From: CAG-103 sp963627135
GTDB lineage: Bacteria; Bacillota; Clostridia; Oscillospirales; Oscillospiraceae
Direction of reading: 5' to 3'
DNA length: 64,000 nucleotides
Assembly (NCBI GenBank): GCA_963627135.1
Contig: CAVFZY010000020.1
Coordinates: forward strand, 62,001 to 126,000
Shown here: piece by piece, positions 1 through 7,579 of the stretch
Numbering within the stretch: the first letter of the stretch is position 1
How the letters are laid out: each line of letters starts with the position of its first letter
Notes under the pieces: generated by a model
Database searches by the model: none
Told to the model about the DNA's origin: nothing
The model's input: only the letters and a program-made list of their open reading frames with translations
Translations under genes and position numbers: made by a program

Positions 1-1205
1 GCCTCGGGAGCGGCGGTCGTCTCTGTTTCATAATGGTCCCGCGCATAGGCACGGCCGCGCGCATAGCGGCGGTTGCCGACCTGGGACTCCGGCGCAGCCG
101 CCTGCTCGATGCCGAGGCGCTCGCGGCGGGCGGCGCGCTCTTCACGAACGACCGCAGCCTTGCGCTCGTCATCCTTCTGCTTCTGGCTGGCCTGAATCTT
201 CTTCTTGCTGGTATTTGGGTTGACGACGGTCTCACCGGCAGCCTTCAGGCGCTCGGTCTCGAGACGCTTGCGCTCGAGTTCGGCATCACGCTCTTTTTCG
301 CGCGCGATGCGCTCAGCATCGAGCTTGTCGAGCTGCTTGTTGAAAACCTTCGTCAGGCTGACATCACGCAGGATGCCAAGGATGCTGTTGACGATCCAGT
401 AAATGCCCAGAGCGGCCGGCATCGTATAGCAGATCCACAGCGACACGAGCGGCATCATAATCATCATGGTCTTGTTGGTCGTAGCAGCCTGCTGCTGGTT
501 GGCAGCGGGCTGCGGCGTCATCGACGTGCTGATCTTCATGGACAGCCACGACAGTACCGCCGAGACGATCGGGATCAGGAACAGGCCCAGAGCCGGAAGC
601 CAGACGGCTTTGTTGCTCCAGTCAAACGTCCAGATCTTGAACGACGGCTGCTGGCCCATGTTCAGGCCGATGAACGAATAGTCGATATCCAGCAGCTTGC
701 CCGAGAAATCACCGAACGCGCTGGTCACGGCGTCCCAGTTCTGATGGATCAGGTCGGCGATCTGGATCTCCTGATAGGCGGACTTCGTCTGTGCGACATA
801 GCCCGCGTTGGTCGTGACCCAGTCGGTCAGCTGCGTGACAGCGTCCGCGCTCAGGCCCATCATCTTCGTCAGCGGCTGACGGATGACGCTGTAGAGCGCG
901 ATCAGGATCGGGAACGGGATCAGGCTCCAGAGGCAGCCGGACATCGGGTTGATCTTCTCTTCCCGGTAGAGCTTGGCCATCTCTTCATTGAGCTTTTGCT
1001 GGTTTCCCTCGTGCCGGCGCTGAAGCTCCGCGATCCGCGGCTGAAGGCGGCTGGTACGCATCATGCTCTTCTTGCTCTTGGCCATGAACGGAAGCAAAAT
1101 CAGGTTCACGACGACACCGAAGAGGATGACCGCCCAGCCGTAGCTGCCGGTCAGCTCATAGAGTGCTTTGAGCAGCCAGGCAAAGGGTGCAGTAATCCAG
1201 GACAT
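1..1205 (-). CDS. yidC: Membrane protein insertase YidC (3' end missing)
   Basis: Inserts and folds membrane proteins, alone or with SecYEG. The start at 1205 has a GGAG 7 bases upstream and gives an N-terminus MSWITAPFAWLLKALYELTG. It shows the Oxa1-like pattern: a first membrane helix at about residues 22-42, the basic segment MMRTSRLQPRI with the conserved groove arginine near residue 50, a charged cytoplasmic hairpin, then further hydrophobic helices. A very long charged tail rich in K, E and R follows the last helix and runs off the left window edge, so the stop is not seen. It is the last visible gene of rpmH-rnpA-yidD-yidC, the usual order. Identification is firm; full length is unknown. 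Confidence 0.95.
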   Translation of the reverse strand, partial: MSWITAPFAWLLKALYELTGSYGWAVILFGVVVNLILLPFMAKSKKSMMRTSRLQPRIAELQRRHEGNQQKLNEEMAKLYREEKINPMSGCLWSLIPFPILIALYSVIRQPLTKMMGLSADAVTQLTDWVTTNAGYVAQTKSAYQEIQIADLIHQNWDAVTSAFGDFSGKLLDIDYSFIGLNMGQQPSFKIWTFDWSNKAVWLPALGLFLIPIVSAVLSWLSMKISTSMTPQPAANQQQAATTNKTMMIMMPLVSLWICYTMPAALGIYWIVNSILGILRDVSLTKVFNKQLDKLDAERIAREKERDAELERKRLETERLKAAGETVVNPNTSKKKIQASQKQKDDERKAAVVREERAARRERLGIEQAAAPESQVGNRRYARGRAYARDHYETETTAAPE

Positions 1206-1243
1206 AAGACGACTCCAATTCTAAAATTCTTAGGATTTCCCGG

Positions 1244-1462
1244 TCATGGCACCGGGTCATAAAATTCATGCTCGCCCGTATGGAACGGGTGGCACCGACA
1301 TATGCGCTTGATGGCCAGCCACGAGCCCTTGAGCGCTCCGTATTTCTGCAGAGCCTCGAGCGCATATTCTGAGCAAGTCGGAATGAACCGGCAGCAGGGC
1401 GGTTTGAGCGGCGAGATATACCTGCGGTAAAACTTCACCAGCGCGATGAGCAGCCGCTTCAT
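1244..1462 (-). CDS. yidD: Membrane protein insertion efficiency factor YidD
   Basis: A 72-residue protein of the YidD/UPF0161 family, which assists YidC-dependent insertion at the inner face of the membrane. The hallmark core is present: an amphipathic N-terminal helix, then YRRYISPLKPPCCRFIPTCS with its conserved cysteines, then CRCHPFHTGEHEFYDPVP. Length is normal for the family (70-85). The start ATG overlaps the rnpA stop codon as ATGA, which implies translational coupling. It lies 38 bases upstream of yidC, as in most Bacillota. Confidence 0.95.
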   Translation of the reverse strand: MKRLLIALVKFYRRYISPLKPPCCRFIPTCSEYALEALQKYGALKGSWLAIKRICRCHPFHTGEHEFYDPVP

Positions 1463-1812
1463 ACGCCGTCATCCCCTTCCGTCAGCAGACCGAGTTGGGC
1501 GCACGCCGATAAAAACGCTGCCTCCAGCTGATGATAATCCGCCGTGCACGCGCGCACGCGCGACACGACGACCAGATCATACCCGCGCGCGATCTGCCGC
1601 TCATGCAGGCGATAAATCTCCCGCAGACGACGGCGGATGCGGTTGCGCACGACGGCATGGCCGACCTTGTTGGACACGGTGTAGCCGATGCGGCTGCGGC
1701 CGGCGCGGTTTTTCCGGCAGTAGACCACCAGATACGCATTGGCGCAGCTTTTGCCCTTCGAGTACAGACGCCGGAATTCATAGTTTTGTTTGATCGTGCT
1801 GGTAAATTCCAA
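1459..1812 (-). CDS. rnpA: Ribonuclease P protein component
   Basis: Protein subunit of RNase P, which helps the RNA subunit bind precursor tRNA for 5'-leader removal. The family signature VVRNRIRRRLREIYR (the RNR motif) is visible, as is the N-terminal basic strand TIKQNYEFRRLYSKGK. I place the start at a TTG at 1812 because GGGGGAGA lies just upstream and homologues begin at about this residue. A longer in-frame version from a TTG at 1851 has no ribosome binding site. Length is then 117 residues, typical. It overlaps yidD by 4 bases and follows rpmH. Confidence 0.93.
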   Translation of the reverse strand: MEFTSTIKQNYEFRRLYSKGKSCANAYLVVYCRKNRAGRSRIGYTVSNKVGHAVVRNRIRRRLREIYRLHERQIARGYDLVVVSRVRACTADYHQLEAAFLSACAQLGLLTEGDDGV

Positions 1813-1924
1813 AGGTCTCCCCCGATCCTCTCTGCTGTGCAGACCCTCCAAAAATGCCTTTAGGGCGGAAAGATCCCGCCCTGAAAAACATCATTAAGGA
1901 GTCTGCCTGCTCACGCGCAGCAAC

Positions 1925-2059
1925 TCAGTAGCTGAGATGCTTTCTGCCCTTCGCTCTGCGGCGGGACAGCACCTTGCGGCCGTTGGCGGTCGCCATTCTC
2001 TTGCGGAAGCCGTGCTCTTTCTTGCGCTGAAGCTTCTTGGGCTGATAGGTACGGAACAT
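1925..2059 (-). CDS. rpmH: 50S ribosomal protein L34
   Basis: A 44-residue, highly basic protein beginning MFRTYQPKKLQRKKEHGFRK and ending in an RRRAKGRKHLSY tail, which is unmistakable L34. It binds 23S rRNA in the large ribosomal subunit. An AGGAG precedes the ATG. It heads the rpmH-rnpA-yidD-yidC cluster. In many bacteria dnaA lies divergently upstream of rpmH. Here the upstream neighbour is thiT on the same strand, so that synteny is broken. Confidence 0.97.
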   Translation of the reverse strand: MFRTYQPKKLQRKKEHGFRKRMATANGRKVLSRRRAKGRKHLSY

Positions 2060-2111
2060 GGTATTTTCTCCTTTCAATCATACTCAACAGCGGCTCGCGC
2101 CGCCGTAGTTG

Positions 2112-2148
2112 GCAAAAAGTATCCGGCGCCAGACGACTGACGCCGGAT
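2112..2148 (-). terminator. Hairpin plus T-run in the rpmH leader (terminator or attenuator)
   Basis: ATCCGGCG (2121-2128) pairs with CGCCGGAT (2141-2148), and on the minus strand the stem is followed after two bases by TTTTT. It lies downstream of thiT and so may end thiT transcription. It also lies a few bases after the -10 of the rpmH promoter, so rpmH transcripts would carry it at their 5' end. Confidence 0.6.
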
Positions 2149-2152
2149 ATAT

Positions 2153-2182
2153 ATTATACACTATGGAATTTCTCCCTGTCAA
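2153..2182 (-). promoter_or_regulatory. Probable sigma-A promoter of rpmH
   Basis: TTGACA (complement of 2177-2182) and TATAAT (complement of 2153-2158) are separated by 18 bases, and the -35 overlaps the stop codon of thiT. Both hexamers match consensus. Confidence 0.7.
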
Positions 2183-2769
2183 CCTTCATTTTTTGCGCTC
2201 ACAGCACCGCGCAGGTCCTCGCCGGTGATGTGCTTTTTCAGCGGCTTCCACAGCAGCGCGCCGATCACGAGCACAAGCACCATGTCGACGAGCATGAAGC
2301 TGCCGTTATACAGTGCCGAGTAGAACCACGGCGTCGTCATCGTCAGGCCAAAGAAGGTCTCGGGCATATACTCGGCCCAGACCGTTGCACCGACGACATA
2401 GTGCACGAGGAAGCGTGCCACACTGCCGACGACCGTGCCGATGAAGAAGCCGCCCTTCAGCTTCGAGCATGCACCAGCAAAGCCGAGCACCGTAAATGCG
2501 AGCAGATAGTCGCCGATGAGCGACTGCCACGTCCATGCATACGTACTGCTGAGCACCGCCTGCAGGATGCTGTAGGCAAAGCTTGCGAGCATTCCGGGGC
2601 CGAAGCCCCAGCGGGCGCAGTACAGGAAGATCGGCAGCATCTCGATCGTGATGGAGCCGCCCTGCGGGAGTTCAAAGAGCTTGAGATAGCTCAGGACCTG
2701 GGCAAGGGCGATGAAGATTGCGCCCTCGCACAGCGCGCGCAGGCGCAGATGGGATTTGCTTTGGGTCAT
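2179..2769 (-). CDS. thiT: Energy-coupled thiamine transporter substrate-binding subunit ThiT
   Basis: S-component of an ECF transporter that binds thiamine in the membrane and needs the shared EcfA/EcfA'/EcfT module encoded elsewhere. The 196-residue protein has about six hydrophobic segments. It carries the ThiT-typical early segment EGAIFIALAQVLSYLKLFEL-PQGGSI and the middle YAWTWQSLIGDYLLAF region. A GAGGAGG lies 7 bases before the ATG. A TPP riboswitch and an intrinsic terminator in the leader independently support thiamine as the ligand. Confidence 0.95.
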   Translation of the reverse strand: MTQSKSHLRLRALCEGAIFIALAQVLSYLKLFELPQGGSITIEMLPIFLYCARWGFGPGMLASFAYSILQAVLSSTYAWTWQSLIGDYLLAFTVLGFAGACSKLKGGFFIGTVVGSVARFLVHYVVGATVWAEYMPETFFGLTMTTPWFYSALYNGSFMLVDMVLVLVIGALLWKPLKKHITGEDLRGAVSAKNEG

Positions 2770-2786
2770 GTTGTTTCCTCCTCAAA

Positions 2787-2816
2787 GAAAAAACTGCATT
2801 GCCGAAACAATGCAGT
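2787..2816 (-). terminator. Intrinsic terminator in the thiT leader
   Basis: On the minus strand CTGCATTG-TTTCGG-CAATGCAG is followed directly by TTTTTT. It lies between the TPP aptamer and the thiT ribosome binding site, so it is the likely riboswitch expression platform: TPP bound, transcription stops. Confidence 0.85.
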
Positions 2817-2844
2817 CCATAGAAAACGATAGAATATGAATTTC

Positions 2845-2932
2845 GTTTCCTACGCCGGCATTATCCGGATCAGGTCTGTGGGTATCGAGCTTCGATTCAC
2901 TCGTCTCAGCCGGGAATGACCCAGCCCCCCAA
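2845..2932 (-). promoter_or_regulatory. TPP (THI-element) riboswitch
   Basis: Read on the minus strand, the conserved aptamer parts appear in order: a GGGGGGCTGGG 5' strand, CTGAGA (complement of 2904-2909), a short variable stem, ACCC, then CCTGATCCGGATAATGCCGG and the closing GCGTAGGAAAC. This is the THI-box core that senses thiamine pyrophosphate. It sits upstream of a terminator and thiT. Confidence 0.95.
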
Positions 2933-2946
2933 ATGGCACGTTATTA

Positions 2947-2975
2947 TTTATACACGATTGTCCGTAATTTGTCAA
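2947..2975 (-). promoter_or_regulatory. Promoter driving the riboswitch and thiT
   Basis: TTGACA (complement of 2970-2975), a 17-base spacer and TATAAA (complement of 2947-2952) lie just upstream of the riboswitch and just past the end of the WYL regulator gene. Confidence 0.75.
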
Positions 2976-2976
2976 G

Positions 2977-3984
2977 TCATTGTCTGCGTGGCGGCGCATA
3001 CGCATAAATATCCGCAGCGGTGGCAAGCATGTTCTGCATCTCCAGCCGGGCGGACGGCGGCGAGAGGATCTCCACCTCGGTGCCGAAACCGAACAGCCAG
3101 GCGTAGAACTTCGGGCTCGTGACCACGTTGAGCGCAACCGTGAAATGCTCTGGCCCGTCAGCGACCACGATCACGTCCTTGCCGAAGCGGTCGAGCACCG
3201 CGCCGACCAGATGATTGGCAAAGCGCAGCCGCACCGTCTGCTCTTCCCCGCTGAACATGCTGAACACTTTTTTGGAATATGCCGACAGGTCCAGCTGCGA
3301 GAGGTCTGCCGTGCCCTCGCGGGGCGCCTCCAGCGCGGAGATGTCTGTCATCTTGTCCACGCGGTAATGCTTGCGCAGCTCCGCCTCGGCATCCCACGCC
3401 AGCAGGTAGTAATTCTCATTGTCCCACATCAGGGCCAGCGGGCTGACGACGTAAAATGCGCCCTCTTTCCGGTAACGCCGCTGCTTGGAGATGGTGTATT
3501 CAAAGTAGTGGAAGCGGATCTGCCGGTCCCGGGAAATCGCGTCGGAGATCTCGTCCACATTATAATACACGCTCTCATTCATGCTCTTGACGCGGCCATG
3601 AACATAGACCTGCCGCTGCAGAAGTTGCGCATCATAGATGCTGGCAAGACTTTCGATCTTTTTGATGAGGGCCAGCGTCTTTTTGTGCGTGATAAACTTG
3701 GACGACTGGACGCTGTCCACGAGCAGTTTGAGCTCCGGCGTTTCAAACGCACGCGAGCCGACATAATATCCGGTCGTCTTGGACTTGGTTTGTACGATAT
3801 CCAGGCCGAATGTGCGCAGTGCCTCCAGATCGCCGTAAATGCTCTTGCGCTCAGCAGATATACCGCGCCGCGCCAGCTGCGCTATCATATCCGGCACGGT
3901 CATCGGATGACGCTCGTCCGTCTGCTGCAGCAGGATCTCCATCAGGTACAGCAACTTCAGTTTCTGATTCGGTGATTTTGGCAT
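2977..3984 (-). CDS. WYL-domain transcriptional regulator
   Basis: About 335 residues. The N-terminal winged helix (about 1-80) begins MPKSPNQKLKLLYLMEILLQ and includes GISAERKSIYGDLEALRTFG. The central WYL domain contains WDNENYYLLAWDAEAELRKHYRVDKM, and a C-terminal WCX-type extension follows. The start at 3984 is preceded by GGGAG at good spacing. Family members sense small ligands or nucleic acids through the WYL fold and act as repressors or activators. No target can be assigned here: the flanking genes are thiT with its own riboswitch, and an unknown protein. Confidence 0.85.
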   Translation of the reverse strand: MPKSPNQKLKLLYLMEILLQQTDERHPMTVPDMIAQLARRGISAERKSIYGDLEALRTFGLDIVQTKSKTTGYYVGSRAFETPELKLLVDSVQSSKFITHKKTLALIKKIESLASIYDAQLLQRQVYVHGRVKSMNESVYYNVDEISDAISRDRQIRFHYFEYTISKQRRYRKEGAFYVVSPLALMWDNENYYLLAWDAEAELRKHYRVDKMTDISALEAPREGTADLSQLDLSAYSKKVFSMFSGEEQTVRLRFANHLVGAVLDRFGKDVIVVADGPEHFTVALNVVTSPKFYAWLFGFGTEVEILSPPSARLEMQNMLATAADIYAYAPPRRQ

Positions 3985-4020
3985 AGTTCTCCCTTTTCTC
4001 CATTCCCACACATGGATTCT

Positions 4021-4050
4021 ATTGTATTTTATCATAAAAATCCAGTGCAA
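4021..4050 (-). promoter_or_regulatory. Possible promoter of the WYL regulator
   Basis: TTGCAC (complement of 4045-4050) and TACAAT (complement of 4021-4026), 18 bases apart, lie about 40 bases upstream of the start codon. Confidence 0.45.
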
Positions 4051-4099
4051 AAAAGCATGCACGCACAAAGCGCGCGGTTTCCGAAATAATTTGCTCTAT

Positions 4100-4651
4100 T
4101 TACTTCGCAGCGGCGGACATAGACAGCAAAATATCATCCAGATTATCCAAAATGAAATGCTGCGCATCCGAATGATACAGCGTGACCCGATAGGGGCCGC
4201 GCTTGCCGTTTCGTTCCTCGACCGACAGGCCGATGGTGCACCCCAGCGCCGTCGGGCCGCGAAACGGCGTCCCGTCTCCCCTCGCGTTTATCTCCAGAAA
4301 GCCACGCTGCAGAAGCCAGTTCGTGATCGTCGTTGTGCGCAGGCGCTTATAAACAAACGGGTCGACCATTTCGTTGAGCGCGCGGCAGATCTCGCTGACG
4401 GTCATCGGCTGCTCCGTAAACGGAAACTCTGCGCGTCGCTCGACAGGCAGAGCAAACGGCAATTCCAATCCCCGGCCGCCGTGATCGTGCATTTCCTGCA
4501 GCAGACCGGATACAAAGAAAAAACAACGCGACATCTCCATCCGATTGAGCACACTGTCGCCCGACAGCTCCGCGCCCGTCTCCGGATCCAGCCCGAGGGC
4601 AAGCGCATCAAGGCAGCGTTTGGCATCCAGAATTCGTTCCTTCCGCGTCAT
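4100..4651 (-). CDS. Conserved-looking protein of unknown function (183 aa)
   Basis: I do not recognise this protein. It is soluble, without signal peptide or membrane segment. The start MTRKERILDAKRCLDALALG is followed by DPETGAELSGDSVLNRMEMS, a phenylalanine-rich CFFFVSGLLQEM helix, and a middle part (about residues 82-125) whose pattern MTVSEICRALNEMV...TTTITNWLLQRGFLE resembles a winged-helix DNA-binding fold. Codon use matches its neighbours. TATAAT (complement of 4680-4685) lies upstream next to a GAGAGTCC/GGACTCTC dyad. A regulatory or nucleic-acid-binding role is a guess from the helix pattern. Confidence 0.6.
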   Translation of the reverse strand: MTRKERILDAKRCLDALALGLDPETGAELSGDSVLNRMEMSRCFFFVSGLLQEMHDHGGRGLELPFALPVERRAEFPFTEQPMTVSEICRALNEMVDPFVYKRLRTTTITNWLLQRGFLEINARGDGTPFRGPTALGCTIGLSVEERNGKRGPYRVTLYHSDAQHFILDNLDDILLSMSAAAK

Positions 4652-5010
4652 ATCATCGCCAGCTTTCCTGTTTTTCTCTATTATAGCAGGATGAGAGTCC
4701 CATAAGCAGGACTCTCGATCTCAAAAAACAGAAAATTTTCAAAAAACTGCGGCTTACTTGTCCGTGCCCGCGGGACGTTTTCGCCCAAGATAACGGAACA
4801 CCTGCGCCCAATAGCTCAGATACGGCACGTCCCGATCACGAATTCCGATTATTAGATTAAAAAGGCAGGGGGACGATCTCGTAATCACCTTCGGTAAAAG
4901 CCAAAGTACGTGCTCCGTTTTGTCTATACCCCAGACTTCGGGAATGGTCAAGTTAACATTTGGACAATATAATGAAAGTACATGATATTGGACAGTGAGG
5001 AGGCATGGGC
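4652..5010. other. AT-richer intergenic stretch with a dyad, two -10-like boxes and one doubtful ORF
   Basis: It holds TATAAT on the minus strand (4680-4685), a perfect 8-base dyad GAGAGTCC-N8-GGACTCTC (4693-4716) that could be an operator for the gene at 4100-4651, a doubtful short ORF, and TATAAT on the plus strand (4968-4973) about 38 bases before the XRE gene. No convincing -35 boxes and no RNA gene were seen. Confidence 0.4.
4754..4951 (-). pseudogene. Possible gene remnant (65 codons)
   Basis: A short minus-strand reading frame whose C-terminal part (RDRDVPYLSYWAQVFRYLGR) has protein-like composition, while its N-terminal part is AT-rich with no ribosome binding site. It may be the tail of a decayed gene or chance. 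I recognise no family. Confidence 0.2.
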
Positions 5011-5226
5011 ATGATTACCTACGCCCCGTTATGGGAGACGATGAAGCGGCGGCATATCACGACCTACGCGCTGATCAAAAACTACGCGTTCAGCCGCGGC
5101 ACGCTGGACTCTCTCAAGCACAACCGCAATATTACTACCGCAACGCTCAATGACCTTTGCCGCATCCTCTCCTGCCGTGTGGAGGATGTGCTGGCCTATA
5201 TTCCGGACGAAGCCGAAGAATCGTAG
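5011..5226 (+). CDS. Small XRE-family (Cro/C1-type) regulator
   Basis: A 71-residue protein that is essentially one helix-turn-helix domain: MITYAPLWETMKRRHITTYA, then IKNYAFSRGTLDSLKHNRNI (recognition region), then ATLNDLCRILSCRVEDVLAY. This is the compact HTH_26/YozG-like type. GGAGG at 4999-5003 is 7 bases before the ATG at 5011 and only 1 base before an in-frame ATG at 5005, so I use 5011. It stands alone on the plus strand, followed at once by a strong terminator, so it is monocistronic. The target is unknown. Confidence 0.85.
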   Translation: MITYAPLWETMKRRHITTYALIKNYAFSRGTLDSLKHNRNITTATLNDLCRILSCRVEDVLAYIPDEAEES

Positions 5227-5265
5227 CTGCCCATTTCCGATCGAGAAATGGGCAGTTCTTTCTTT
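5227..5265 (+). terminator. Intrinsic terminator of the XRE gene
   Basis: CTGCCCATTTC (5227-5237) and GAAATGGGCAG (5245-5255) form an 11-base stem with a 7-base loop, followed by TTCTTTCTTT. Confidence 0.9.
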
Positions 5266-5276
5266 AAAAATCAATA

Positions 5277-5316
5277 TCCTCCTCTGATTCTGCCGGAATC
5301 GGAGGAGGATGTATTT
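5277..5316. terminator. Hairpin between convergent genes (bidirectional terminator)
   Basis: A 14-base stem with one wobble, TCCTCCTCTGATTC (5277-5290) with GAATCGGAGGAGGA (5296-5309), lies just after the stop of the minus-strand CHAP/SLH gene. T-rich tracts flank it on both strands. Confidence 0.65.
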
Positions 5317-5324
5317 TTAACTGT

Positions 5325-7397
5325 TTACTTCTTTACATTCTTGCAAAACGCCATCAGGATCGTCGCGACCTGTTCACGGGTCGCGCTGCCCTGCGGTTCA
5401 AGATAGGTCTGGCCACCGTTGCTCGCACCGGAGATCAGGCCAAGCGCCACGGCATCTGCCAGCGCGTCCTTCGCCCAGCCGGACACGCTGCCCGCGTCCG
5501 GGTAGACGCTCAGGTCGGCAGGCGTCCAAGTACGCGTCACGCCGAGAACCTTTTCCGCATAGCCCATGAGGATGACGGCAATCTGCTCACGCGTTACCGG
5601 CAGGTCGGGCGCAAACGTTGTGGCAGACGTGCCGGAGACGACACCGGTCTGGTATGCCCAGAGGACGGCGTCCTTGTACCAGTTCTGCGTCAGATCGGTA
5701 AACGGCGTCGTGCCGGAAACCTCCGGTTCACCCTCGAGATTATAGAGGATCTGGACGATCTGGGCACGCGTCGTGGTCATGGACGGGGCAAACAGATTGT
5801 TCCCGACACCGGACATGAGCCCGTTGGCAACGCAGTAGTCAATGCCCGCGTGTGCCCAGTGGCCCTCACCCTGAACATCTGTGAAGCCGGCGCTCGGGCA
5901 GCCGCCTGCCGGAATGGTCTCCGTTTTCGTCGCGCTGCAACGGGCGCAGGTGTAGGTCTTGATGCCAGCCTCCGTCGCCGTGGCAGGCTTTGTCACCACG
6001 CCGCTATTCCAGCTGTGGCCCAGCGCATTGACGTAAGTGTCCACATAGCTGTCACCGCAGGTGCAGGTATGCGTCGTGTAACCCTTTTCGGTGCAGGTCG
6101 GCGCGGTCACAACAGCATCGTAGCTGTGTTCGTGCGCGGTCGCCCGGTTGCAGCGGAAATATGCCGAGCTATTTGACGAAAGGTTTTGGTATTTTTTGTT
6201 GTTTGCCCACACTGTCACCGAGCAGTCACCGGGCTTATCGATCGATACCGTTACGCTTGTATCGGTCGTGTAAATGGTTTTATATCCGGAGCCGTCTTTG
6301 CGGATATGCACCTCATATTCTCTCTGATCATATTTGCCCTGAAGTGGGCTCTCCGTCCAGCTGATCGTAAATTCCTCGCCCACAGTGACCACAGACGGCA
6401 CCGTGATCTCGACCTTGGGAGGCGCGGATGGTGACTGATAATTTTCTATAGTATAGATGTTAAACAACTGTGCGTTGCCGTTGCTGTTGTCAAGGCCCCA
6501 GTTCGCATACAGCTGGAGTTGGGTGCCGGGAGTCGCATAGCCGCCCGTGCAGTCTACCACCAGATAATTGCCGGACGCGACTGAGTCCTTCGCCACCAGC
6601 TTGCAGAGGCCGTTGTAGTAAGCGACATACCAATAGCAGCTCGAGGTCAGCTTGTTGCTTGTCGTGACTTTTGCCTGAGACGCGCAATTGCCCTCGTAGC
6701 AGAGGTAGTAATTGTTGTACATATTCTGAATTACATAGCTATTATCGCTGCCCATGCGGGTAAACATCCAGATCACATTCGGGTCAGATGAGCCGGAGTT
6801 AACGATTTTCACATCTTGCTTTGCGTTTTGGTCATAGCACGTTCCGGTGGGCATCCATTTGTCCGCACGGATGATGTAACGGTAGATACTCGTGCCGATG
6901 TCGACAAATTCCGGCTTATACACAGCGCTGGAGAAGTCCGGACGGATAACGCCCCAATACGGATTGTCAAAGCCATTATATCTGACGTTTGTAACGTGGA
7001 CGACTTTGCGCTGATAGGCATAGTTCTGATGCCATGTGCTGTAATCCGATTCATAGATCGCGACATGACCATACTGGTTTGCATCGTTGCCGCTGTAGAC
7101 CAGAATGTCGCCCTTCTGCGGCTGTACGTTTTGTAGTCTTTGCCAGCCGGCGGGGAGCGGCTCCTTCCACGAATAATCCGCGCCATTGCCGCCCGGAGAG
7201 GTCTGGCCGAGGTACGAGTAGTAGGCAACAATCAGCGCCACGCACTCGCCGCTGCCGACGGTTTGTCCTTCTACGCTCTTGACCCAGTTGATCGCATCGT
7301 CGGCCGTTTTGCCGTTGGTCGCGGCGAAGGCCGCCGTCGGCAGCAGGCCGACGATCACGATCATGGCTAGAACAAGACTGAGTACACGCTTTTTCAT
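5325..7397 (-). CDS. Secreted CHAP-domain protein with ricin-like, Ig-like and three SLH domains
   Basis: 690 residues. Signal peptide 1-26 ends TAAFAA. A CHAP amidase/endopeptidase-type domain (about 30-155) has Cys52 in GECVALIVAY and His111 in QYGHVAIYES as the likely catalytic pair. A ricin-B/RICIN-like region (about 165-325) is rich in YYLCYEG/NYLVVDC-type repeats. An Ig/fibronectin-like segment (about 330-420) is followed by two HSYDAVVTAP-TC / CTCG-type cysteine modules. Three SLH repeats (about 505-690) would anchor it to the cell wall. It probably cleaves peptidoglycan or a surface peptide; the substrate is unknown. It is monocistronic with its own promoter. Confidence 0.88.
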   Translation of the reverse strand: MKKRVLSLVLAMIVIVGLLPTAAFAATNGKTADDAINWVKSVEGQTVGSGECVALIVAYYSYLGQTSPGGNGADYSWKEPLPAGWQRLQNVQPQKGDILVYSGNDANQYGHVAIYESDYSTWHQNYAYQRKVVHVTNVRYNGFDNPYWGVIRPDFSSAVYKPEFVDIGTSIYRYIIRADKWMPTGTCYDQNAKQDVKIVNSGSSDPNVIWMFTRMGSDNSYVIQNMYNNYYLCYEGNCASQAKVTTSNKLTSSCYWYVAYYNGLCKLVAKDSVASGNYLVVDCTGGYATPGTQLQLYANWGLDNSNGNAQLFNIYTIENYQSPSAPPKVEITVPSVVTVGEEFTISWTESPLQGKYDQREYEVHIRKDGSGYKTIYTTDTSVTVSIDKPGDCSVTVWANNKKYQNLSSNSSAYFRCNRATAHEHSYDAVVTAPTCTEKGYTTHTCTCGDSYVDTYVNALGHSWNSGVVTKPATATEAGIKTYTCARCSATKTETIPAGGCPSAGFTDVQGEGHWAHAGIDYCVANGLMSGVGNNLFAPSMTTTRAQIVQILYNLEGEPEVSGTTPFTDLTQNWYKDAVLWAYQTGVVSGTSATTFAPDLPVTREQIAVILMGYAEKVLGVTRTWTPADLSVYPDAGSVSGWAKDALADAVALGLISGASNGGQTYLEPQGSATREQVATILMAFCKNVKK

Positions 7398-7472
7398 ACG
7401 TCATCTTCTTTCTATCAAATCGATCTCTTTACGGATGCACACCTTTGCGTGAGATGTGCTTTCTCTGTAGCA

Positions 7473-7501
7473 AGTATATATTCGCAAATATATTTGGTCA
7501 A
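7473..7501 (-). promoter_or_regulatory. Promoter of the CHAP/SLH gene
   Basis: TTGACC (complement of 7496-7501), a 17-base AT-rich spacer and TATACT (complement of 7473-7478) lie about 75 bases before the start codon. Confidence 0.75.
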
Positions 7502-7579
7502 GAAATTTTAACAAATCAATATGAGGCAATATGACGAATTTTCGGGCGTCGATCTGAATAAGCTACCGTATTTGTGCAC

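Noticed and set aside
33..1262. Long plus-strand reading frame of 409 codons
   Set aside because: It lies antisense to yidC, has Arg/Asp/His-rich composition and no ribosome binding site or recognisable motif. It is a shadow of a GC-rich gene, as are most other long plus-strand frames here.
1862..1883. Hairpin AGGGCG...CGCCCT between rpmH and rnpA as a terminator
   Set aside because: The stem is short and no T-run follows on the minus strand; it may be a processing site, but there is no support.
2150..2960. DnaA-box-like TTATACAC sequences near 2155 and 2949
   Set aside because: Each is a single mismatched box and each coincides with the -10 of a well-formed promoter (rpmH and thiT). There is no cluster and no dnaA, so no origin is called.
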